Below the pieces are notes generated by a model. The model was not told the DNA's origin, did not search any database, and saw only the letters and a program-made list of their open reading frames with translations. A stretch of DNA of 64,000 bases, taken from assembly GCA_036337015.1 (NCBI GenBank), contig JAYZEZ010000004.1, positions 1 through 64,000 of the forward strand, in the 5' to 3' direction. Source of the DNA: Casp-alpha2 sp036337015. Its GTDB lineage: Bacteria; Pseudomonadota; Alphaproteobacteria; Rhodospirillales; Casp-alpha2. Position 1 is the stretch's first letter. Each line of letters begins with the position of its first letter. The position numbers and the translations under genes are program-made. Positions 35,573-44,694 of this stretch are shown one piece after another.

Positions 35573-38562
35573 TCTTCGTCCCCGGGTTGTGCGCGCCATT
35601 CTTTGACCCGTGCCAGGTGATCGTAATCACCGGAGCGGTCTTGAAACATCGGCCTCCTAGAGGACAGATAGGGGGTTTTTTCATCATTGAATTGATTAAC
35701 AAGTTTTATTAATTCGTCTAGTGCCTCATCAACGATTTCTTCTGTTTCTAATTTTAAAGGCTTAGCTTTGCCAGCAATACCGCTGCCAGTTAATTGAATA
35801 AATATAAGTTGTGATAATGGGGCTGCTTCAATATTTTCAAATCCCCCGTTTACTGCGATAGCGCCTTCTAGGGATAACTGGGGTTTAAATCCAGATGCCA
35901 CTTGCTTTTCAGTGGGTAATTGTCCGGTTTTATAATCGATTATTACAAGTCCTACGTTATTAACGAAATCAATACGGTCAGCTCTAGCAGTTAATGTGAA
36001 ATCTCCTTTATTTCCCTTCAGGATCATAGAACCATTAATCTCAGTTCCTATATTTTTATATCCTTTGGAACGATTGCTTATTTCATGGCCAATAAACCAA
36101 TGAGCAATACGTTTAAATCGAGGCCACCAGAAAGCACTTACCCCCGGATAAGGACAATGATTTTTGAATATATTTTTGCCTAAATCCAATAAAATTTGTT
36201 CGGCATGCTCAGGTAAATCATTTTGGTATTTCTTTTTGAATTGGTCTAAAATTTCATGAATGTGGCTGCCAAATTCTGCTGCGCCAGGTTCCGAATCAAG
36301 TGGTTTGAGGACAGGCAAATCCAAAATTTTTCTAGCATAGATAGCATAAGGGTCTCGCAGCCAAGTTTCTATGCTGGTCACGGGAAGTTTTTTTGGACGT
36401 GCAGCAATGGGGGGGCATGGACTAGGTTCGGCAAGGGATGGATCATAATTTTTCTTAGGTGCATCAATATTATTGACCCATTGAAGCCACTTTTCTTGTT
36501 TGTTAGTTTCAATTTTTGGTTTTCGTTTTTCAAGTAAATTCTCAAGTCTGAGTAGCCACCTTGATGGGACTGTAGGCGTGCCATCAACTTGACGTGATCT
36601 TGTTAGCACAATATTAGGTGCACAAAATGCCTGGGTGAAGTCATGTGCCGCAAGGCCGATGCGTCTATCTGGTGTAGGAAGGCCAAATTCAAGCATCATT
36701 GGGTAGCTCATCCACGGACTAGCTTTTGGTTCTGATGGCCATGTATTTTCGTTTAATCCACCCAATATCATTACGTCTGCTTGCTGTAGTCGAGCTTCAA
36801 GAAGACCCCAAATTTTTAGTCGGGGATGGCGCCCAAATCGCTGACGGACCACACGACCTGCCATTAGGGTATGAATTAGAGCCGGATATTCAGATTTTGG
36901 ATTAATTTTAATTAAATCACCATAATTTATGATTTCTGAAATAAATAGTGCAGCGTTTTTTCCGGCTTCATTTGCCCAAATTCTATCAGCTCCATCTTCG
37001 TTTATTGTTTTTGCTAGTGCTTCAGCTAGATGGATGTGTTGGATGACAACTTCCGTTAAATTCAAGCTTGATCCTTTTATAGCCTGGCTTAAGGGGCTAA
37101 ATATCTTTTCCAATTCTTTTAAAAAATTTGTCAATCGAACATATGATTTCTGGTTTTTTTTAATTTCTGAATTGTCATAAATTGTAATTGCTTCTAAAAG
37201 CCCATCTATTCCAGGCTTTGGGCGGGGACCACGAAGAATATAAACTTCTAATTCCCGGACTAAGCTGCGGAAGGACTCCGTCTTCATGCCTCCTGCCGCC
37301 AAGGGATGTTTTAAAGCTGCAAGTAGGCTTACGGGGGCTAAGTCATCTGCGATCATGCGAGCAGTTAGCCTGAGAAATGAACCTGGTGGTGTTTGAGCTA
37401 ATGGAATGCCAGCAGAATCGTCAATATCTATATTCCATCGGTTTAATTCAGTGGCAACTCTCCTCGCCAATTTACGGTCTGGTGTTATAAGTGCTGCCGT
37501 TTGTTTAGGCGTTTCGAGTGCTTGGCGCATCATTAATGCAATAACAGTCGCTTCTTCCCGGGGTGTAGAACAGTCGACACGTGTTATATTTTCACATGCA
37601 TTCGTAATCTCTTTATCATCAGGCAAGGAAGCAATTTCAAACCTAGCAGGTGTCAAGGCGGCGTGAATTAATTGTGATCTAGTTTTTAATTCAAATCCCA
37701 AATCTTTTTCTTGCCAGTCTTTTACATCTTCGCGCCTAATCCCTATGTGTTTTAATAGGTGCGCCATTCCGTATTGCGGGTGGTTTTCTTTAAGCGCGCT
37801 CCATGCCTCTTTTGACAATGTTCTGTCTAAACCTGGTAAAACCACTAAACCATTTTTTAATCTAGCGATGCATGAGAGTAAGTCAGCAGTAGAAGGAATA
37901 GAACCTGTCGATCCAGCTGCAATCACAGGTTCTGTAGGCGGATTGGTTGTCCAAGACCGTACTTGTTCATCAAACAATCGGTTGCGGTGATCAGCAGGGT
38001 CAATGGCATTTCTTTCTTTTAAAATCTTTGGCCAGACTTCGGTTAATATTGTAAGAAATTCAAGAGTCTCTCGCCAATGATTGGCATGTTCCTCAGGGAC
38101 TAAAGAGGCTAAGTTTTTAAAGGACAAGCGTTCTCTGTGGACCTGATCTAGGAGTCGGGCTAGTTCTAAACCTAAGTTTGATGCTTGGTCTGAGCTTATT
38201 TTTTTTTTGGCTAAGATTAATTTAGCCAACATTAGTTGGCGTTCTATGCCAGTCAGCGCTTCAGGAATTTGAGATGATCTTTGACTCGGTAAGGCTATAT
38301 TTCCTGGCAGGTCATCGTTAAAAAGGATTTCGTCTTCATCCATATCACCCAAGGCTATGATTCTGGGCAACAATAATGCTATTCCTTTATTATGTTTGAG
38401 AAATGCATCGGCTAGGCTTCGTTTGGAACGTTGTGTTGGAACTAGAATTTTAATTTTAACTAATTCTACTGGATTATTGCCGAAGCGGTCTATAACTCCA
38501 GAAACCAACTCATCAACAAATGGCAATCCTGCAGCAATAGTGAAAACTTTTGGTGCGCTCAA
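35569..38562 (-). CDS. addB: AddB double-strand break repair protein
   Basis: Partner of AddA, 997 aa, of the alphaproteobacterial AddB family. The N-terminal half is an inactivated helicase-like region (VFTIAAGLPFVDELVSGVI; LLPRIIALGDMDED). Internal segments ILGGLNENTWPSE and LTRSRQVDGTPTVPSRWLLR are family hallmarks. The C-terminal PD-(D/E)XK nuclease has LVIIDYKTGQLPTEKQV. Translationally coupled to addA; murU lies 16 bases upstream of its start. Confidence 0.93.
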   Translation of the reverse strand: MSAPKVFTIAAGLPFVDELVSGVIDRFGNNPVELVKIKILVPTQRSKRSLADAFLKHNKGIALLLPRIIALGDMDEDEILFNDDLPGNIALPSQRSSQIPEALTGIERQLMLAKLILAKKKISSDQASNLGLELARLLDQVHRERLSFKNLASLVPEEHANHWRETLEFLTILTEVWPKILKERNAIDPADHRNRLFDEQVRSWTTNPPTEPVIAAGSTGSIPSTADLLSCIARLKNGLVVLPGLDRTLSKEAWSALKENHPQYGMAHLLKHIGIRREDVKDWQEKDLGFELKTRSQLIHAALTPARFEIASLPDDKEITNACENITRVDCSTPREEATVIALMMRQALETPKQTAALITPDRKLARRVATELNRWNIDIDDSAGIPLAQTPPGSFLRLTARMIADDLAPVSLLAALKHPLAAGGMKTESFRSLVRELEVYILRGPRPKPGIDGLLEAITIYDNSEIKKNQKSYVRLTNFLKELEKIFSPLSQAIKGSSLNLTEVVIQHIHLAEALAKTINEDGADRIWANEAGKNAALFISEIINYGDLIKINPKSEYPALIHTLMAGRVVRQRFGRHPRLKIWGLLEARLQQADVMILGGLNENTWPSEPKASPWMSYPMMLEFGLPTPDRRIGLAAHDFTQAFCAPNIVLTRSRQVDGTPTVPSRWLLRLENLLEKRKPKIETNKQEKWLQWVNNIDAPKKNYDPSLAEPSPCPPIAARPKKLPVTSIETWLRDPYAIYARKILDLPVLKPLDSEPGAAEFGSHIHEILDQFKKKYQNDLPEHAEQILLDLGKNIFKNHCPYPGVSAFWWPRFKRIAHWFIGHEISNRSKGYKNIGTEINGSMILKGNKGDFTLTARADRIDFVNNVGLVIIDYKTGQLPTEKQVASGFKPQLSLEGAIAVNGGFENIEAAPLSQLIFIQLTGSGIAGKAKPLKLETEEIVDEALDELIKLVNQFNDEKTPYLSSRRPMFQDRSGDYDHLARVKEWRAQPGDEE

Positions 38563-38578
38563 AACAACTGATCCTTAT

Positions 38579-39331
38579 TTATGAACGGTGTCGAGTTCCA
38601 GGCCTGTTTCCAGCATAGCGTTGCTGTAGATAATTTTCGGCATCCTCTATACCTTTGGGCGACCCAACGTGGAACCATTCGCCATCATGGATAGTTCCGT
38701 AAAGTCGTTCAGTTTCTATAGATTTGTCATAAAGATAATTTAAAGAAAAGGCTCCATTAGGGGCATTTTTAAACAAACGAGGATGTAGCAACTGAATTCC
38801 AGTAAACAACCAAGGAGAAACATGACCCTCTAGAGGGCGATTTAAACACCCGTTGCTATTAGTAAGAAAGTCTCCTATGCCATCATAACCGTAGGCTTCC
38901 ACAGTAGAATGCAATAAAAGCAAACCATCCATTTTGTCGTCTTCCCAAGTTTCAGCCATTCGTACTATTGTATCGAACGGTCCATCAAGCCAAAAAGCAT
39001 CTGAGTTGATAACATAGAAAGGTCCGTCTTTTAGGTGTTTCAAAACATTGTTGACTCCTCCACCAGTATCGAGAAGTTTTTCCTCCCTAGAAATTTGAAT
39101 TTTTGGTGTTTTTCTTTTTTCTAAATGGGTCTCAAGTTTTTTAGCAAGGTAGTGAGTGTTGACTACTACTTCAATAATACCGGCGCTTTCTAGTCGGTCT
39201 AAAACATGATCAATGAGTGGTTTTTCACCTAATGTAATCATTGGTTTTGGTATGGTTTTAGTTAACGGCTGCATGCGGCTTCCTAAACCAGCAGCTAGCA
39301 CCATAGCTTTCTTGGGAACTAATTTGCTCAT
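38579..39331 (-). CDS. murU: MurNAc-1-phosphate uridylyltransferase (MurU-like)
   Basis: A nucleotidyltransferase of 250 aa with AMVLAAGLGSRMQPLTKTIP and the PKPMITLGEKPLIDHVLDRL signature, then VINSDAFWLDGP for metal binding. With the upstream AmgK-like kinase it would form the anomeric recycling route from MurNAc to UDP-MurNAc described in Pseudomonas. Its start overlaps the kinase stop by 4 bases. Confidence 0.85.
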   Translation of the reverse strand: MSKLVPKKAMVLAAGLGSRMQPLTKTIPKPMITLGEKPLIDHVLDRLESAGIIEVVVNTHYLAKKLETHLEKRKTPKIQISREEKLLDTGGGVNNVLKHLKDGPFYVINSDAFWLDGPFDTIVRMAETWEDDKMDGLLLLHSTVEAYGYDGIGDFLTNSNGCLNRPLEGHVSPWLFTGIQLLHPRLFKNAPNGAFSLNYLYDKSIETERLYGTIHDGEWFHVGSPKGIEDAENYLQQRYAGNRPGTRHRS

Positions 39332-40380
39332 GAAATCGAATGTGACCTAGAATAAGAAGAATTTTTTATCATTACTAATGTGGGGGCTATGCGTTTGCTC
39401 TTCGGCACATAAAAATCAAGCCAGTCTGCTACTTGTGCGAGAGATGGATGTGTCAGAGAGCTTTCTAGAAGTCGCCAAACTCTTGGAATATGTTTAAGAT
39501 ATGTTGTCTTGCCATCTCGCATGCAAAGTCGAGTGAAAATGCCAATAACTTTAGCGTGACGCTGTGCTGAAAGAATAGCAAAAGCAGTAGAAAATGTTTC
39601 TCGCTCAAGGTTGGGAAAGGCAGTAAGATAACGTTCAAGCAATTCTTTCTTGAGGTTGAGGCCAATATTTCTTCTCGCATCTTCTAAAAGCGACATGAGA
39701 TCATATGCTCGGTGTCCAAGGACAGCATCTTGGAAATCTAAAAGGCCACAGCGCGTTATTCCGGATCTATTTTGTAAAAGCATCAAATTATCGACATGAA
39801 AATCACGTAAAACTAACGTCTTGTGTTGACACTTAATTGAATTAAGCGTTGCCTTCCAGGCGTCTTGATAGGATTCAATTATTTTTTTTTCAGGAAGCAC
39901 GCCAAATATTGCATCCCACGTCCAATTACAAAACAATTGGGCTTCATCTAAAAGCTTGCTGACGGTATATTTTTTTGTGTTTGGTGGAGCCACAATGTTT
40001 GTTGGAAAATTATGTAGTTTTATCAATACATCGACAGCTAGGTTGTATAGATTGGTTTCGGCTTTACTATCTGCAGTTGATAGAATTTTAGTGAATGTTT
40101 GTTCCCCAAAGTCTTCAATAATTAAGAAGCCAGATTTTAATTTTTTAGCGAAGATTTTTGGAGCTTTAAAGCCTAAAGAGTTTAAGTGTTGGGCAATGGA
40201 AACAAACTTATCAACGCTTTCTAATGGTGGTGGTGCATCCATTAGGATAGCTTTATGCCCATTTAGTTCCATGCGTTCGTAGCGGCGAAAAGAAGCGTCT
40301 CCTTGCAAAGGTTCTCGTTTGGCGCCTCCCCAGCCTGCTTCGTTAAGGAATTGTTCAATTGCGATTTGGCGGTCGGTCAT
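39328..40380 (-). CDS. amgK: Cell-wall sugar anomeric kinase (AmgK-like)
   Basis: An aminoglycoside-phosphotransferase-fold kinase, 350 aa. LQGDASFRRYERM is the family's N-terminal mark, the catalytic loop is LVLRDFHVDNLMLL, and the metal motif LLDFQDAVLGHRAYDL. AmgK phosphorylates MurNAc or GlcNAc at C1 in peptidoglycan recycling; the adjacent nucleotidyltransferase supports that role. It lies 2 bases after tsaE. Confidence 0.85.
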   Translation of the reverse strand: MTDRQIAIEQFLNEAGWGGAKREPLQGDASFRRYERMELNGHKAILMDAPPPLESVDKFVSIAQHLNSLGFKAPKIFAKKLKSGFLIIEDFGEQTFTKILSTADSKAETNLYNLAVDVLIKLHNFPTNIVAPPNTKKYTVSKLLDEAQLFCNWTWDAIFGVLPEKKIIESYQDAWKATLNSIKCQHKTLVLRDFHVDNLMLLQNRSGITRCGLLDFQDAVLGHRAYDLMSLLEDARRNIGLNLKKELLERYLTAFPNLERETFSTAFAILSAQRHAKVIGIFTRLCMRDGKTTYLKHIPRVWRLLESSLTHPSLAQVADWLDFYVPKSKRIAPTLVMIKNSSYSRSHSIS

Positions 40381-40382
40381 TT

Positions 40383-40883
40383 TTACCCATATTTATTAGC
40401 CATAGACTGTTTACGCGAAGTCCAAGTCCCATAGAAATTCACTGTTGCCTGTCTACGATTTTCTCCATCTCCATGGGTAAAGTTTATATCCAGACGGTCA
40501 TTTGGTAAGTAATCGTTCAATCTTTCTGGCCACTCTACTAGCGAAATACCGTCTATAAATGCATCGTCCATACCTAACTCCTCAATCTCTTTATCACTTT
40601 CAATACGATAGAGATCAAAATGATAAACTGGTGTTATCCCTTCTGGATTAGGAAATTCATAGGTTTGTAGCAGTGTGAAAGTCGGGCTGGGGACATTTTC
40701 ATAATTAATTGTTCGAGCATTTATGAAAGCTCGAGCAAAAACAGTTTTTCCACTACCTAGGTCACCAAATAGAGCTATAACATCTCCAGTTAGGGCTAAA
40801 TTTGAGATTTCTCTTGCTAAATTTATAGTGGCAGCTTCATCCTTTAAATCAAAGACAACGTTATTTCCGGAAGTATCTTCCAT
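40383..40883 (-). CDS. tsaE: tRNA t6A synthesis ATPase TsaE
   Basis: The ATPase of the TsaBDE complex that makes N6-threonylcarbamoyladenosine in ANN-decoding tRNAs. A 166-aa protein with P-loop FGDLGSGKTVFARAFI, YENVPSPTFTLLQTY and HFDLYRI, then SLVEWPERL. It begins one base after the stop of the DivL-like kinase gene. Confidence 0.93.
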   Translation of the reverse strand: MEDTSGNNVVFDLKDEAATINLAREISNLALTGDVIALFGDLGSGKTVFARAFINARTINYENVPSPTFTLLQTYEFPNPEGITPVYHFDLYRIESDKEIEELGMDDAFIDGISLVEWPERLNDYLPNDRLDINFTHGDGENRRQATVNFYGTWTSRKQSMANKYG

Positions 40884-40884
40884 G

Positions 40885-43254
40885 TTAGTTTACTCTATCC
40901 GGAGAAGAAAAATCTAAATCATCCTTGGCAGGTATTATGCATGTGATTGTAGTCCCTCGATTCGGTGGTGATTTTATATTAACCGTACCTTCATGCAATT
41001 CTATGAAACTCTTAACTATACTTAGACCCAAACCCATTCCATTCCCAAGTTTTTTATTTTTTTCGAATGGTTCGAAGATACGCTCGCGCTCATCTTGAGT
41101 GATGCCTATACCTGTATCTGCAACAATAATTTTTAAGCTATCTTTCTCGCGTCTAGATTCCAGTCTCACAGTTCCCCGTTCCGGGGTAAATGTGACGGCA
41201 TTTGATATAAGATTAAAAGTTGCTTGCCTAAGGAGTTTTTCATCTGCTGAAATCCAACCAATATCAGGTGGACAATCAAATTCTAAATTTATGCCTTTTT
41301 CAATCGCAAAATCGTTGGTTGTATTTAGGACTGAGACAAGAAGACTGTGTATATCTATTCGCTTGCGTTTTAGTTTAAGGTTCCCCGCTTCTATTGATGC
41401 AAGGTCATAAATATTACCTAGCAAATCCATTAAGCCATTAGAAGTTTCAAGAATTCCTTTCGCATACTCTTTCTGGCGTCTGTTTAACTTTCCAAAATAT
41501 TCTCTATTAAGCATTTCTGCAAAACCAATAATAGTAGTAAGTGGTACACGAGATTCATATGAAACATTTGAAATAAATTTTGTTTTGAGCTGATCCGCTT
41601 CCGCATAAACTTCAGCACGTTCTCGCAGGACTTGTTCAACACGTGATGTATCAGTTATATCTATATAACTTAGTAACATAGCACCATCAGGTAATGGTAT
41701 GTTGGCGTAATTGACAACAACAGCATTAACAAGTCCTAATGTGCCAGTAATGCTTTTGCGGCTCATAAGTCTAGATACTACTTTTTCTTTATGGACACCC
41801 CAACTTAAATCATCCCATCCGCCCTCAATAAATTTAACGTTACGCATGTGATCAACAAAATTATTAATATGAAATGATTCGTTCAATGCGTTTTGGTTGA
41901 TGCCCCATAAATTTGCAAATACTGGATTGGAGATTTTTAAACGTCCATCAGGGCCGAAAACTGCAATCCCCTCATGAAGATTAATTAAAGCTTCTCGTTG
42001 AACTGCATTTAATGACTTAACCGAACGTTCAACTTCCAATAAATCAGACACGTTTTCAAAAATAAATACTAACCCCCCTTGATTACCAAGATGGATGCTT
42101 TTTTTAACGGTACGTCCATCAGGAAGATGCATTTGGTCAATTTTTGTCTCTTTTAAGGTTTTAAATTGTTCTAGTTGGTTGTTTTTAAAGTCTTGAAAGT
42201 TAGAAACCTCTGGCAATTTTCGCTGATCTCGTAAGCGTTCAAGTATTTCTCCATAGTGAGGGCTATTGTCGAGCCATGCTTTATCCAGAGACCATAATTT
42301 GGAATATGCAGTATTAAAAAATTCAAGCACAGCTTGATTGTTAAAAATGGCAATTGCAGTTTCTAAATGTTCTAGAACAGCCTTACGAGTATTATCTTTT
42401 TGGTTTAATTTGTCTCGTAGTTTCTCAGTCTCAGTACGATCGATTGCGTATCCTATTGTACCCCCAGGGGTCCCTGTATCTCCATCACCAATAATACCTA
42501 GGGGTATTTCAGTGACCTCCATCCATCTTTCCGATCCGTCCTCACTAGTGCCTTGGTGTACAGACTTCTTGATAGCCGTTCCTTCATTGCGAGCGCTTTC
42601 TGCCATAATCTGTTCTACGGGAGCGACGTTTTTGGCGGCATAATTTATAAAAGCTAACGATAGCTTCGAATCCCGAAGCCAGATTGGAAAAGGTAAAATA
42701 TCCAGTAGGGCTGTTAAATGGCGGTCTTTCATTCCTGAACTATTCACAGGTGGGATTCTTTGCCCAGGAGCTCCGTCTCCAGTTGCAGTGATATCGCGCA
42801 TCCACACCATATCAGCTAAGATATTGTTAGAATCGATTTCAGCTCTCGCCCCAACAGCTTGGATTCGCCTACGGCCTGTGGTTAATAAAATATCAAACGG
42901 GGTGCCGTTAGCCCTAAGTAAAGAAACTTCTTGTTCTAAAGCTTTGAGAGAATTGCCATGAAAGCATTGACGAATGTCATCATAACGAGATTGAACTCCA
43001 TTGCTTAAATTTAGCAAAACGGCGAGACGTCGAGAACAAGTGAACCCGCCATTGGCATAGTCCCAAAGCATTAATCCATCAGGTGCATTAGCTAATATTT
43101 CTCTACCCTTTACAGCGAGGGCTTCAAGACGCAGTCTATCCAATTCAATATTTTTTAGGGTCTTTCGCTGCCATAGAATAAGGATAAAGCTTGCCACAGC
43201 CGACAAAATTATGCCGGTTGTAAAGGCTTGAATAATTTCTATTTGATCAAACAC
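40885..43254 (-). CDS. divL: DivL-like PAS histidine kinase with Tyr in the H-box
   Basis: A 789-aa membrane protein: TM near residues 10-30, several PAS-like modules (for example RLAVLLNLSNGV..., EVLEFFNTAYSKLW and GPDGRLKISNPVFANLWG regions), then HisKA and HATPase_c domains. The dimerisation helix reads FISNVSYESRVPLTTIIGFA: the position normally occupied by the phosphorylated His is Tyr566. ATP-binding motifs look intact (NLISNAVTF; VADTGIGI; GMGLGLSIV). This is the hallmark of Caulobacter DivL, which regulates CckA rather than phosphorylating. GTG start. Confidence 0.82.
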   Translation of the reverse strand: MFDQIEIIQAFTTGIILSAVASFILILWQRKTLKNIELDRLRLEALAVKGREILANAPDGLMLWDYANGGFTCSRRLAVLLNLSNGVQSRYDDIRQCFHGNSLKALEQEVSLLRANGTPFDILLTTGRRRIQAVGARAEIDSNNILADMVWMRDITATGDGAPGQRIPPVNSSGMKDRHLTALLDILPFPIWLRDSKLSLAFINYAAKNVAPVEQIMAESARNEGTAIKKSVHQGTSEDGSERWMEVTEIPLGIIGDGDTGTPGGTIGYAIDRTETEKLRDKLNQKDNTRKAVLEHLETAIAIFNNQAVLEFFNTAYSKLWSLDKAWLDNSPHYGEILERLRDQRKLPEVSNFQDFKNNQLEQFKTLKETKIDQMHLPDGRTVKKSIHLGNQGGLVFIFENVSDLLEVERSVKSLNAVQREALINLHEGIAVFGPDGRLKISNPVFANLWGINQNALNESFHINNFVDHMRNVKFIEGGWDDLSWGVHKEKVVSRLMSRKSITGTLGLVNAVVVNYANIPLPDGAMLLSYIDITDTSRVEQVLRERAEVYAEADQLKTKFISNVSYESRVPLTTIIGFAEMLNREYFGKLNRRQKEYAKGILETSNGLMDLLGNIYDLASIEAGNLKLKRKRIDIHSLLVSVLNTTNDFAIEKGINLEFDCPPDIGWISADEKLLRQATFNLISNAVTFTPERGTVRLESRREKDSLKIIVADTGIGITQDERERIFEPFEKNKKLGNGMGLGLSIVKSFIELHEGTVNIKSPPNRGTTITCIIPAKDDLDFSSPDRVN

Positions 43255-43314
43255 AGTATTAGAGTAAACGGGCGTTTCGGTCCTTACAAGTCAGCCCTTT
43301 AAGGAAAGCAGCTC

Positions 43315-44607
43315 TTAGTAGCGATAATATTCTGGTTTGAAAGGGCCTTTGCTTGGTATTCCAATATAATCGGCTTGCTTCTTACTGAGTTTGGTTAAAC
43401 TTACTTCTAATTTTTCCAAGTGTAATGCAGCAACTTTTTCATCCAGGTGTTTAGGAAGAACATAAACTTTGTTTTGATAATCTTTAAAATTTTTCCATAA
43501 TTCCATTTGTGCCAAAACTTGGTTTGTGAATGATGCGCTCATGACAAAGCTGGGATGACCTGTTGCGCATCCGAGGTTCACTAGCCGGCCTTCGGCAAGC
43601 AAAATTAAGCGCTTGCCATCGGGAAATTCGATTTCATCAACTTGCGGTTTAATGTTGTCCCATTTATAATTACGTAGTGCTTCCACCTGTATTTCAGAAT
43701 CAAAGTGGCCGATATTGCAGACAATTGACCGATCTTTCATTTCACGCATATGGTCAAGTGTAATAACATCGATATTTCCAGTACAGGTAACAAAAACATC
43801 ACCTTTTGACGCAACATCATCCATAGTTACAACGTCGTATCCTTCCATTGACGCTTGTAAGGCGCAAATTGGATCAATTTCAGTCACTACTACGCGTGCA
43901 CCTTGATTTCGAAGACTAGCCGCAGAGCCTTTGCCAACATCTCCAAAACCGCAAACTACAGCAAGTTTACCTGCTAGCATCACGTCAGTCGCCCGTTTAA
44001 TACCATCTACAAGGCTTTCTCTACAGCCATACAGATTATCAAATTTTGATTTGGTAACAGAATCGTTAACGTTTATAGCTGGTACTTTTAGTGTGCCTTT
44101 TTCGACCATTTCATAAAGGCGATGAACACCTGTAGTTGTTTCCTCACTGAGGCCTCTAACATCATTAAGTAATTGAGGGTATTTTTCGTGCATGACGATG
44201 GTTAGGTCTCCACCATCATCCAAAATCATATTGGGCAACCAATCGTTTGGGCCTTTTATAGTTTGTTCAATACACCACCAGAATTCCTCTTCTGTTTCGC
44301 TTTTCCAAGCAAAAACTGGAATGTTGGCAGCTGCTATTGCAGCTGCCGCGTGATCTTGTGTAGAGAAAATATTACAAGAGCTCCAACGCACGCTTGCACC
44401 AAGTGCTACAAGGGTTTCTATCAAAACCGCTGTTTGGATAGTCATATGGATACAACCTGCTATACAAGCACCTTTTAAGGGTTGCTCGACAGCATATTCA
44501 TCACGTAGTGCCATCAGACCTGGCATTTCTGTTTCAGCAATAGCTATCTCTTTTCTACCCCACTCAGCTAGGGAGATATCAGCAACTTTGTAGTCATCAA
44601 AAGACAT
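43315..44607 (-). CDS. ahcY: S-adenosylhomocysteinase
   Basis: Hydrolyses SAH to homocysteine and adenosine, keeping methylation going. The 430-aa NAD-binding enzyme has GACIAGCIHMTIQTAVLIETL, SSCNIFSTQDHAAAA, GYGDVGKGSAA-type motif GFGDVGKGSAASLRNQGA and C-terminal YKPEYYRY-like ending PFKPEYYRY. It lacks the ~40-residue insertion seen in some bacterial forms. GAAGGAG is its ribosome-binding site. A structured leader lies upstream. Confidence 0.97.
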   Translation of the reverse strand: MSFDDYKVADISLAEWGRKEIAIAETEMPGLMALRDEYAVEQPLKGACIAGCIHMTIQTAVLIETLVALGASVRWSSCNIFSTQDHAAAAIAAANIPVFAWKSETEEEFWWCIEQTIKGPNDWLPNMILDDGGDLTIVMHEKYPQLLNDVRGLSEETTTGVHRLYEMVEKGTLKVPAINVNDSVTKSKFDNLYGCRESLVDGIKRATDVMLAGKLAVVCGFGDVGKGSAASLRNQGARVVVTEIDPICALQASMEGYDVVTMDDVASKGDVFVTCTGNIDVITLDHMREMKDRSIVCNIGHFDSEIQVEALRNYKWDNIKPQVDEIEFPDGKRLILLAEGRLVNLGCATGHPSFVMSASFTNQVLAQMELWKNFKDYQNKVYVLPKHLDEKVAALHLEKLEVSLTKLSKKQADYIGIPSKGPFKPEYYRY

Positions 44608-44639
44608 TTGGAGCTCCTTCAGAGAATATACATTTTAAA

Positions 44640-44687
44640 ACAAACAAGGGGTTTAACAGCAGGAGGTTGTCCCTGCAACTTGTTTGT
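44640..44687 (-). promoter_or_regulatory. Nested hairpin in the ahcY leader (terminator or riboregulator)
   Basis: On the minus strand ACAAACAAG and CTTGTTTGT form a perfect 9-bp stem enclosing a second stem GCAGG/CCTGC, and the outer stem is followed by TTTT. It sits in the 87-base gap between ptsP and ahcY. It may end ptsP transcripts or be a metabolite-responsive leader. It does not match the SAH riboswitch consensus as I know it. Confidence 0.5.
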
Positions 44688-44694
44688 AAACTAA

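Noticed and set aside
40885..43254. Ordinary PAS histidine kinase
   Set aside because: The expected phospho-acceptor His is Tyr (TAT codon at 41557-41559 on the minus strand), so it was called DivL-like instead.
44608..44694. SAH riboswitch upstream of ahcY
   Set aside because: The leader has a strong nested hairpin but I could not find the conserved SAH-riboswitch core, so it is reported only as an unassigned structure.
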